A stretch of DNA of 7,139 bases from DATFQE01 sp035264445. GTDB taxonomy: Bacteria > Actinomycetota > Thermoleophilia > Gaiellales > Gaiellaceae. Shown in pieces: positions 1 to 5,412 of this stretch. The DNA is taken from positions 1-7,139 of the forward strand of contig DATFQE010000100.1 in assembly GCA_035264445.1 (NCBI GenBank), written 5' to 3'. Position 1 is the stretch's first letter; every line of letters begins with the position of its first letter. Under the pieces are notes generated by a model. It searched no databases. It was not told where the DNA came from and saw only the letters and a program-made list of their open reading frames with translations. The translations under genes and the position numbers were made by a program.

Positions 1-330
1 GACCTCGGTGTCTGTCTCGACGTAGGTTTCATCGCCAACGAGCCAGAGCGAACCGTTTGGGGGCACTTCCAGTGATTTGACGCGCGCGTCGGACGGGTCG
101 AAGTCGACGTCGCGCACGACGGAAAGCTCGAGCGGCTCGCCGTCCAAATGGGCGAGAACAGAGGCAGGGACGACGAAACGTCGGACGATCCAGCCGTGAG
201 GCCCCTCGCGTGCCTGTCTGTGCTCCTGCAGCGCTTCGGCCAGCGGCAGCTGCGCCGGCGGGAAGAGCGGCGCGTGGTCGATCAGGCGCGCGAAGAGCGC
301 GGTTTCGACGAGACCGGGCATCCGAGCCAT
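1..330 (-). CDS. Uncharacterised protein, N-terminal part (runs off left edge)
   Basis: A minus-strand reading frame runs from ATG at 330 to the window edge without a stop, giving the first 110 residues. The start is bounded by an in-frame TAA about 36 nt upstream; a second ATG at 321 is possible. No good ribosome binding site is visible. The protein begins MARMPGLVETALFARLID and continues with HAPLFPPAQLPLAEALQEHR, then a segment with WIVRRFVVPASVL near residues 45-57. There is no signal peptide or membrane segment. From memory, the FPPA...EAL..HR...RFV.PAS pattern resembles the N-terminus of an uncharacterised family common in GC-rich actinobacteria, but I cannot verify this and know no function. 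It is divergent from the small secreted protein gene, with 105 bp between them. Codon use looks coding (G/C at third positions), so I prefer this frame to the overlapping ones. Confidence 0.62.
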   Translation of the reverse strand, partial: MARMPGLVETALFARLIDHAPLFPPAQLPLAEALQEHRQAREGPHGWIVRRFVVPASVLAHLDGEPLELSVVRDVDFDPSDARVKSLEVPPNGSLWLVGDETYVETDTEV

Positions 331-435
331 CTTCGCAAGATTGGAAAAGGCTTGACCGGCGCCTTACCCGGCATTGCCCGCCCGTAAGGCCGGCCGGGGC
401 ACGGTGGCTCCGCAAGCACACGGAAAGGAGGCACC
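331..435. promoter_or_regulatory. Divergent intergenic region with a 7-bp inverted repeat
   Basis: This 105-bp gap separates two divergent genes and must hold promoters for one or both. The clearest element is a perfect inverted repeat, GCCTTAC at 361-367 and GTAAGGC at 384-390, with a 16-nt spacer that itself contains the small palindrome GGCATTGCC (370-378). A GGCCGGCC palindrome follows at 387-394. No T-tract follows, so a terminator is unlikely; an operator or a 5' leader hairpin is more plausible. I could not pick a convincing -35/-10 pair; TTGACC at 353-358 has no well-spaced -10. Confidence 0.4.
424..431 (+). promoter_or_regulatory. Strong Shine-Dalgarno site
   Basis: AAAGGAGG lies 4 nt before the ATG at 436. 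It is the strongest ribosome binding site in the window and fixes the start of the small secreted protein. Confidence 0.85.
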
Positions 436-741
436 ATGAGCAAGCGTCTGGCGGGAATCATCGCAGCACTTCTCGTCGGCGTCGGAGTCGCCGCGGCGAG
501 CTCGCTGACGACGAGCAACGACGACCCGGTCCCGACGAGCTCGATCTCGACCCTCGACTCGACCGGCACGACCGAGTCGACGGGCACGACGGAGACCACG
601 TCGACCGCGACCGGCGAGGACGTCAGCGGGCCGTGCGACGAGGCCGACCACGCCAACGACCCGCGCTGCACCGGCGGCGCGACGCTGCAGGACGACGACG
701 ACCGCCAGCGGGGGCGCGACCACGCCGAGGACGACGACTAA
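436..741 (+). CDS. Small secreted Thr/Ser-rich acidic protein, unknown function
   Basis: A 101-residue protein with a strong ribosome binding site. Residues 1-22 look like a signal peptide or N-terminal anchor: positive SKR, a hydrophobic core (LAGIIAALLVGVGVAAA), then small residues suiting signal peptidase I near Ala19-Ala21. There is no lipobox cysteine. Residues 25-60 are a low-complexity Thr/Ser linker containing a perfect two-copy peptide repeat STGTTE (residues 42-47 and 48-53). Residues 65-80 hold a lone Cys pair (Cys67, Cys78) that could form a disulphide outside the cell. The C-terminus (85-101) is strongly charged and ends in Asp-rich runs. No catalytic motif is visible. It is likely exported and extracellular or surface-associated. 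Its stop overlaps that of the convergent permease gene. Product unknown; coding status is well supported by the start signal and architecture. Confidence 0.75.
   Translation: MSKRLAGIIAALLVGVGVAAASSLTTSNDDPVPTSSISTLDSTGTTESTGTTETTSTATGEDVSGPCDEADHANDPRCTGGATLQDDDDRQRGRDHAEDDD
559..594 (+). repeat. 18-bp tandem repeat, two copies, in the Thr-rich linker
   Basis: Two adjacent 18-bp units (559-576 and 577-594) encode the same hexapeptide STGTTE. They differ at only two bases, both third-codon ACC to ACG changes, so the peptide is unchanged. Confidence 0.8.
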
Positions 742-1823
742 GCGGTGACGCCGTCAGGCGGCAGGCCGTCCGGGGTGGGAGCCTCAGCCTCCAGGACGGC
801 CGCCTCCGCCCGCAGCGCGGCGACGACGGCGAACGCAACCGCGGTCACCGGCACGGCGAGGTAGGCGCCGAGGATGCCGAAGAGCGACCCGCCGGCCGCC
901 ACGGCGAGCAGGATCACGGCCGGGTGCAGGTCGACCGTGCGGCTCTGGATGATCGGCTGGAGGAAGTTCCCCTCCAGGAACTGCACGCCGAGCACGATTC
1001 CGAGGGCGATCAGCGCGATCCACGGGCCGCCGTCGGCGAGCGCGACGAGCACGGCGATCAGCCCGGACAGCGTCGCGCCCACGAAGGGGATGAACGAGCC
1101 GAGGAAGATGATGACCGCGAGCGCAAAGGCGAGCGGAACGCCGAGGATCCAGAGGCCGATCCCGATCAGCGTCGCGTCGATCGCGGCGATCATCGCGGTG
1201 CCGCGCACGTAGCCGCCGAGGACGCGCCACGCATGCTCGCCGGCACGGTCGACGCGCCCGCGGTCGCGTTCCGGCACCCGCGCGACGATCCCCCGCCACA
1301 GCGCCCGGCCGTCGCGGAGGATGAAGTACAGGAGCGCGACGACGAGGACGATGCCGGTCAGCACCGCGATCCCGGAGCGAACCCCCGAGACGAGGTACGA
1401 GGATGTCTCGCGCCAGGCCGCGCGCACCGAGCTGTCGAGATCCTGGTCGAGCGACACGTCGAACCGACCGTTTTCGAGCCGGCGGGTCAGGTCGTCGAGG
1501 CCCTGCCGCACCGAGGCGACGAGCTCGTCGTACTCCTGTACGACCGACGCGGTCACGATCGCGACGAGGGCGGCGAGGAGGAGCAGCCCGATGATGAGCG
1601 CGCCGGCGGCGGCACCGCGCACGAGGCCGGCACGGCGTAGCCGCTCCGCCAGCGGCGTTAGCGCCGGGGCGATCGTCACGGCGACGATCGCGGGCAGCAC
1701 GATCACGCGCAGGTACCAGAGCACGGCGACCACGCCCGCGATCGCCGCCACGCAGACGAGCAGGCGCCAGGCCCAGGCTGTGGCGCGGTCGAGCCCTGGC
1801 GGCACTGTCGGCACGCGGGTCAC
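738..1823 (-). CDS. AI-2E/PerM family membrane transporter (UPF0118)
   Basis: A 361-residue integral membrane protein of the AI-2E family transporter (PerM/TqsA-like) type. Hydrophobic segments lie around residues 17-55 (two), 73-95, 149-169, 208-228, 230-262, 268-284 and 300-340, about eight in all, as usual for the family. The soluble stretch 96-145 between early helices is also typical. Family motifs are visible: GSFIPFVGATLSG at about 242-254, and EGNFLQP (284-290) followed by a Gly-rich stretch ending GILGAYLAVP (316-325). Characterised members have been linked to autoinducer-2 export or Na+/H+ antiport, but substrate cannot be read from sequence. The start is GTG at 1823, the first start after an in-frame TGA; GTG at 1814 is an alternative. 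No good ribosome binding site is present, so a leaderless message is possible. It is divergent from the zinc peptidase gene, and its TAG overlaps the TAA of the small secreted protein gene. Confidence 0.9.
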   Translation of the reverse strand: MTRVPTVPPGLDRATAWAWRLLVCVAAIAGVVAVLWYLRVIVLPAIVAVTIAPALTPLAERLRRAGLVRGAAAGALIIGLLLLAALVAIVTASVVQEYDELVASVRQGLDDLTRRLENGRFDVSLDQDLDSSVRAAWRETSSYLVSGVRSGIAVLTGIVLVVALLYFILRDGRALWRGIVARVPERDRGRVDRAGEHAWRVLGGYVRGTAMIAAIDATLIGIGLWILGVPLAFALAVIIFLGSFIPFVGATLSGLIAVLVALADGGPWIALIALGIVLGVQFLEGNFLQPIIQSRTVDLHPAVILLAVAAGGSLFGILGAYLAVPVTAVAFAVVAALRAEAAVLEAEAPTPDGLPPDGVTA

Positions 1824-1840
1824 CGGAGTAGGATTCAGGA
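1824..1840. promoter_or_regulatory. Candidate bidirectional promoter between divergent start codons
   Basis: Only 17 bp separate the GTG of the permease gene (1823) and the ATG of the peptidase gene (1841). On the plus strand TAGGAT (1829-1834) fits the actinobacterial -10 pattern TAnnnT, with its last T at -7 from the ATG. On the minus strand AATCCT (1835-1830) places the key A and T at -11 and -7 from the GTG. The important A and T of one element pair with the T and A of the other. This fits leaderless transcription in both directions from one near-symmetric element. Alternatively, GGAGTAGGA (1825-1833) acts as a ribosome binding site for the peptidase and the promoter lies inside the neighbouring gene. 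Confidence 0.5.
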
Positions 1841-2527
1841 ATGGACGGGCTCATGCTCTATGTGGTCTTCCTGGTCCCGCCGCTCGTCTTCGGCCTCGTC
1901 GTGCAGTGGTGGCTGAAGAAGACATTCGCGAAGTACTCAGAGGTGCCCGTTTCGGCCGGTATGAACGGCGCGCAGGTGGCGCGCACGATCCTCGACCGCA
2001 ACGGCCTGTCGCACGTCCCCGTCGAGCTGTCGCCGGGCGGCGCGCTCTCGGATCACTACGACCCGCGCAAGAAGGCGCTCTTCCTGTCGGAGCCCGTGTA
2101 CGCGCCCGCGACGATTGCCGCAGCGGCCGTGGCTGCCCACGAGACCGGCCACGCGCTCCAGGACTCGCGCGACTACGTCCCGCTGAAGCTCCGGTCGACG
2201 ATGTTCCCGGTCGTCGCGTTCGCATCGAACGCGTGGATCTGGCTGCTCCTGATCGGCGCGTTCATGCAGGCCCTCGGCCTCGTCGCGATCGCGCTGCTGC
2301 TCTACGGGGTCGCCGTCCTCTTCCACATCGTCACGCTCCCGGTCGAGTTCAACGCGTCGCGGCGCGCGGCCGGGCAGCTGCGCGAGCTGGGGATCGTGGG
2401 CGTCGGCGCCGAGGCCGCCGGTGTGAACAGCGTGCTCAAAGCGGCGGCGTTGACATACGTGGCCGGCGCGCTGGCGGCGATCACACAGCTGCTCTACTAC
2501 GCACTCGTCTTCTTCGGCGACGATTAA
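1841..2527 (+). CDS. YugP-like membrane-bound zinc metallopeptidase
   Basis: A 228-residue membrane protease of the neutral zinc metallopeptidase type represented by YugP of Bacillus (Zn_peptidase_2 family). The zinc-binding HExxH motif is HETGH at residues 100-104, preceded by the alanine-rich helix TIAAAAVAA, and Glu169 in LPVEFNASRRA is the likely third ligand. DHYDPRKK (71-78) just before the motif is also characteristic. Membrane segments lie at about 5-23, 123-145, 146-166 and 203-225, so the active site should sit at the cytoplasmic face or within the membrane region. Length matches the family. Substrates of this family are largely unknown; housekeeping membrane proteolysis is an inference. 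ATG 1841 gives the whole first membrane segment; an internal ATG at 1853 would shorten it by four residues. It lies 14 nt upstream of a GntR-type regulator gene on the same strand, so the two are probably co-transcribed. Confidence 0.92.
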   Translation: MDGLMLYVVFLVPPLVFGLVVQWWLKKTFAKYSEVPVSAGMNGAQVARTILDRNGLSHVPVELSPGGALSDHYDPRKKALFLSEPVYAPATIAAAAVAAHETGHALQDSRDYVPLKLRSTMFPVVAFASNAWIWLLLIGAFMQALGLVAIALLLYGVAVLFHIVTLPVEFNASRRAAGQLRELGIVGVGAEAAGVNSVLKAAALTYVAGALAAITQLLYYALVFFGDD

Positions 2528-2541
2528 GCGCGGGCTCCTGG

Positions 2542-3258
2542 ATGGAGTCGACCAAGGCCGACGAGATCGCGTACGCCCTGGAGGAGGAGATCGTCTCGGG
2601 GCAGATCGAGCCGGGCTCGATCCTCCGCCAGGAATCGCTCTCGGAGCAGTACGGGGTCTCCCGGACGCCGATTCGCGAGGCGCTGCGGCGACTCGCCGCG
2701 CTCGGGCTCGTCCAGTTCGTCCCCAACCGCGGCGTCCGCGTCCGCACGCTCTCGCGTGAGGAGCTGCGCGAAGCGTTCCTCGTGCGCGCCGAGCTGGAAT
2801 CGTTGGCGACCGCGCTCGCGGTTCCACGCTTCGACGACGAAGCGTTGGCCGAGCTCGACGCCGCCGAGCGGCGCTTCGCGGAGCTCACGGGTGAGCTGCG
2901 GGCTCAGGCGCGCGAGGGCGGCCGGACGCACAGCGCGATCGTGGGAGAGTGGGTGCACGCGAACCACGCGTTCCACGACGTCATCTACGAGCGCGCGAAC
3001 GCGCCCTACATCGTCCGCCTGGCCAAGAGCGCGCGACGGACGTTCTTCGGCCAGACGACGTGGGCGGTCGGCTCCGAGCTCGACGACCTCTACGTCAAGA
3101 ACCAGCGCGAGCACTCGGCGATCCGCGGCGCGATCGCGGCGGGCAGCGTCGACGGCGCGCGCTCCGTGGCCCGCGACCACGTGCTCCATTCGGGCCATCT
3201 GCTCGAGGTGATCCTCGACCAGGTCGAGCGGTCGCCCCGAACGACTAGCGTCGCGTAA
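2542..3258 (+). CDS. GntR family transcriptional regulator, FadR (FCD) subfamily
   Basis: A 238-residue two-domain regulator. The N-terminal winged helix-turn-helix spans about residues 5-70; its helix-turn-helix includes ESLSEQYGVS and the GntR signature recognition helix SRTPIREALRRL (40-51), followed by the wing (VQFVPNRGVRV). The C-terminal half is an all-helical FCD ligand domain (about 75-228). NHAFH (141-145), His191 (QREHSAI) and His213 (ARDHVLHSGH) correspond to the metal/ligand-binding positions of this fold, with Asn141 at the usual Asp position. FCD regulators typically sense carboxylic acids or similar metabolites and act as dimers; the effector here is unknown. The ATG is 14 nt after the peptidase stop and lacks a clear ribosome binding site, so translation may depend on coupling to the upstream gene. 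Its 3' end overlaps the end of convergent mtnA by 14 bp. It may control its own operon or a neighbouring one. Confidence 0.9.
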   Translation: MESTKADEIAYALEEEIVSGQIEPGSILRQESLSEQYGVSRTPIREALRRLAALGLVQFVPNRGVRVRTLSREELREAFLVRAELESLATALAVPRFDDEALAELDAAERRFAELTGELRAQAREGGRTHSAIVGEWVHANHAFHDVIYERANAPYIVRLAKSARRTFFGQTTWAVGSELDDLYVKNQREHSAIRGAIAAGSVDGARSVARDHVLHSGHLLEVILDQVERSPRTTSVA

Positions 3259-4186
3259 CGCCCTCCTCCGTCACGTACGCGGTCACGAGCTCCGCGGGCG
3301 TGACGTCGAAGGCGCGGTTCTCGACGTTGACGCCGGCCGGCGCCAGCCGCCGCCCGCCGATGACGGCGACCTCCTCCCCGTCGCGACGCTCGACCGGGAT
3401 CGCGTCGCCGTTCGGTGTCTCCGGGTCGAACGTGGAGACGGGCGCCGCGACGTAGAACGGGATCCCGTGATGGCGCGCGAGGACGGCGAGGCCGTAGGTG
3501 CCGATCTTGTTCGCGACGTCGCCGTTGGCTGCGATCCGGTCGGCGCCGACGATCACGGCGTCGACCTCGCCCGAGGACATCAACGTCCCCGCCATCGCGT
3601 CGGCGACGAGCGTGTGCGGGATCCCGAGCTGCTGCAGCTCCCACGCCGTCAGCCGCGACCCCTGCAGGACGGGCCGCGTCTCGTCGACCCAGACGCTCGG
3701 CCGCCGGCCGGCCTCGTGGGCCGCCCGGATAACGCCGAGCGCCGTTCCGTAGCCGACGCACGCGAGCGAGCCCGTGTTGCAGTGGGTCAGAACCCGGGCG
3801 TCGTCTGCGAGCAGCTCCGCGCCGTGCACGCCGAGGCGGCGGTTCCGGTCGACATCCTCCGTGGCGATCCGGACCGCCTCGGCGGCCGGGTCGTCGGCCG
3901 CGAGCGCGAGGTCGACGCCCCAGGCGAGGTTGACGGCGGTCGGCCGCGTCGCTTTCAGGCGCCGACCAGCCTCCTCGAGCGGCTCGCCGGTGGCCGAGGC
4001 GAGCGCGACGCCCATTGCGCCGGCGGCGCCGAGTGCGGGCGCGCCGCGAACGGCGAGAGTGCGAATCGCCTCGCAGAGCTCCTCGACCGTCCGGCAGTCG
4101 AGGAACGCGAGCTCCTCTGGCAGGCGCCGCTGGTCGATCAGCCGTACGGCGCCGTCGTTCCACTCGATCGTCGGCGGGATCGTCAT
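3245..4186 (-). CDS. mtnA: S-methyl-5-thioribose-1-phosphate isomerase
   Basis: A 313-residue enzyme of the MtnA/eIF2B-alpha family. It interconverts the aldose 5-methylthioribose-1-phosphate and the ketose 5-methylthioribulose-1-phosphate in the methionine salvage (methylthioadenosine recycling) pathway, in the cytoplasm. The catalytic pair is visible as Cys136 in LTHCNTGSLA and Asp216 in VGADRI. The substrate-binding VRGAPALGAAG (47-57), the TRPTAVNLAW motif (80-89), the WVDETRPVLQGSRLTAWEL stretch (166-184), and the C-terminal FDVTPAELVTA are also present. CNTG with TRPTAVNLAW favours MtnA over ribose-1,5-bisphosphate isomerase. The ATG at 4186 overlaps the TGA of the upstream RuBisCO-like gene (ATGA), and GGAGG (4194-4198) stands 7 nt before it. 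This is strong evidence for one operon and coupled translation. The gene is full length and its end overlaps the convergent GntR gene. Confidence 0.95.
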   Translation of the reverse strand: MTIPPTIEWNDGAVRLIDQRRLPEELAFLDCRTVEELCEAIRTLAVRGAPALGAAGAMGVALASATGEPLEEAGRRLKATRPTAVNLAWGVDLALAADDPAAEAVRIATEDVDRNRRLGVHGAELLADDARVLTHCNTGSLACVGYGTALGVIRAAHEAGRRPSVWVDETRPVLQGSRLTAWELQQLGIPHTLVADAMAGTLMSSGEVDAVIVGADRIAANGDVANKIGTYGLAVLARHHGIPFYVAAPVSTFDPETPNGDAIPVERRDGEEVAVIGGRRLAPAGVNVENRAFDVTPAELVTAYVTEEGVTRR

Positions 4187-5181
4187 CGGACCGCCTCCAC
4201 GGTCGCACGTACGGCCTCCTCGACGCCGCCGGGATGGCGGTACGCCTCGGAGCCGAGGAGGACCATGACACCGTCGCGCTCCCCCGCGAGCTCGATCTGC
4301 TCCGCCGCGTTCGCCGGGCCGACGCCTCCGCCGAGCACGGCGACCGAGCGCGGCACGCCGACCGCCTCTCGACACGCCTCGATCTGGAGCCGAACCTCCG
4401 CCTCGCTGTCGAAGACGCGCCCGGTGAACGAGCCGCAGAGCACGTAGTCGGACCCGAGCAGCCGCAGCAGCTGTGCCACGACCGACGGCGCCACGCCGTG
4501 CGTCAGGTTCCGCGTCCACATCGCCGCCCCCGCGCGGTGAGCGAGGATCGGGACGCCCAGCTCTGCGTCGCGCAGAAGCCGAAGGGCGTCGAGACCCTGT
4601 GCGAACGCGTCGACCATCACCGCGCCGGCGCCGAGCTCGACTGCGAGCTCGGCCCGCGCGCGGAGGCCTTCAAGCGGACCTGTGACGTTCGCCGCGTAGC
4701 GCACGTCGGTCGAGGCAACGACTTCGCGGACGCGTGCCTCGAGCGGGCACCAGTCGGGATCGCCGAGCAGCTCGTCGTCCTTGACGAGATCGGCGCCGCC
4801 CCGGCCGAGCGCTGCGGCGACCTCGCCGACCTCATGTGGTGAGAGCCCGAGCGACGGCTTCACGATCGCGCCGACGAGCACGCCGCGCGGCGCTTCGAAG
4901 GCAGGACCGCGGAAGAGGCCGGGCGGCCAGTCGGCCGAGACGAGGCGGCAGCGGCGGATCGCGGCGAGGTCGGCCCACTCCCCGGCCAGCAGCGCCGCGA
5001 CGAGCATGGAGACGTCCGCGCCCCAGTTGCCCTCCGGGAACTCCAGCACCGCCCGCCCGTCGTCCGTGGAGACAACACGCCCGCGAACGAAGTCGGGGCC
5101 GTCGGCGTGCCCGACAGAGGCGACGAGCGCGAGCGACTCGGCGGCTTCCAGCGGCTCGAGCTCATACGTGACCCGGATCAC
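4183..5181 (-). CDS. RuBisCO-like protein (Form IV), probable methionine-salvage enzyme
   Basis: A 332-residue RuBisCO large-chain homologue, compact compared with the roughly 400 residues common for RuBisCO-like proteins. The reduced N-terminal domain (about 1-100) is followed by the barrel. Clear signatures are IVKPSLGLSP (106-115, like IxKPKxGLSP of RuBisCO), LVKDDELLGDP (132-142, carrying the carbamylation Lys134 with metal ligands Asp136 and Glu137), NVTGP (165-169), and AHRAG (214-218). Loop 6, normally GKL, is GRV (254-256). Against spinach numbering, K175, K201, D203, E204, H294 and R295 are kept; K177 is Ser110, H327 is Leu248, K334 is Arg255 and S379 is Gly284. CO2 fixation is therefore unlikely. 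Known RuBisCO-like proteins act as an enolase or as a methylthioribulose-1-phosphate isomerase in methylthioadenosine metabolism. The ATGA overlap with mtnA supports such a role; which reaction it performs is open. The start is GTG 5181, the first after an in-frame TAA, with no clear ribosome binding site. Confidence 0.88.
   Translation of the reverse strand: MIRVTYELEPLEAAESLALVASVGHADGPDFVRGRVVSTDDGRAVLEFPEGNWGADVSMLVAALLAGEWADLAAIRRCRLVSADWPPGLFRGPAFEAPRGVLVGAIVKPSLGLSPHEVGEVAAALGRGGADLVKDDELLGDPDWCPLEARVREVVASTDVRYAANVTGPLEGLRARAELAVELGAGAVMVDAFAQGLDALRLLRDAELGVPILAHRAGAAMWTRNLTHGVAPSVVAQLLRLLGSDYVLCGSFTGRVFDSEAEVRLQIEACREAVGVPRSVAVLGGGVGPANAAEQIELAGERDGVMVLLGSEAYRHPGGVEEAVRATVEAVR
4194..4198 (-). 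promoter_or_regulatory. Shine-Dalgarno site of mtnA inside the upstream gene
   Basis: GGAGG on the minus strand, 7 nt before the mtnA ATG, lies within the last codons of the RuBisCO-like gene. It confirms the 4186 start and the overlapping ATGA arrangement. Confidence 0.8.
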
Positions 5182-5412
5182 CGGGGAAGCTTGCCGAAGG
5201 TGCGGTTATCCGTACCTCGGAACACAGGGAAGCCACATTCCGGCGCCGCGAGCCGCAGTTCACGATGCGTGCATGAGCTATGCAAGCGTTATCGAGCCCG
5301 GAGCCACGGCAGGCGGCCCTCCCTCCCCTGTGCAGCCGTCCCCCACGGTCATCATGGCCGCCGCCGGAGCGACATACCCCCCGCGTCAGCGCGCCGGGCT
5401 CGAAACGCCGCT
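5182..5412. other. Intergenic region upstream of the RuBisCO-like/mtnA operon
   Basis: These 231 bp lie after the MaoC-type gene and before the RuBisCO-like gene, both on the minus strand, so they should hold the end of one transcript and the promoter of the next. I see a dyad TGCAT-GAGCT-ATGCA at 5270-5284 and a short hairpin CCGT-CCCCC-ACGG at 5337-5349. Neither has a T-tract, so no canonical terminator is evident. No known riboswitch can be assigned with confidence. A 47-codon plus-strand frame (5273-5416) is present but not convincing as a gene. Confidence 0.45.
5270..5284. promoter_or_regulatory. Short dyad, possible operator
   Basis: TGCAT and ATGCA form a perfect 5-bp inverted repeat around GAGCT, about 90 bp upstream of the RuBisCO-like gene start. 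Its AT content is higher than its surroundings. It could be a regulator site; the match is short and could be chance. Confidence 0.25.

Noticed and set aside
353..389. Sigma70-like promoter using TTGACC at 353-358
   Set aside because: The best -10-like sequence (GTAAGG, 384-389) is 25 nt away, far outside the usual 16-19 nt spacing.
210..1640. 476-residue plus-strand frame antisense to the permease
   Set aside because: It has an Arg/Asp-rich composition with no domain logic, and lies opposite a clear membrane protein. It is a GC-driven shadow frame.
1321..2541. Upstream extension of the GntR regulator frame
   Set aside because: The extension is Arg/Ser/Ala-rich and out of frame with the zinc peptidase that occupies the region. 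The regulator's wHTH begins immediately after ATG 2542.
4183..5181. True CO2-fixing RuBisCO, or the archaeal-type AMP pathway (ribose-1,5-bisphosphate isomerase plus Form III RuBisCO)
   Set aside because: The RuBisCO homologue lacks the K334, K177 and H327 equivalents, and the partner has the CNTG and TRPTAVNLAW features of MtnA rather than of ribose-1,5-bisphosphate isomerase.
5337..5349. CCGT-CCCCC-ACGG hairpin as a terminator
   Set aside because: The stem is only 4 bp and there is no following T-tract on either strand.
5262..5360. SAM-type riboswitch on the plus strand (ATGAG, TTATCGAGCCC and CCCTCC segments)
   Set aside because: Only short fragments resemble known SAM classes, the pairing cores are not evident, and no plus-strand gene lies downstream for it to control.
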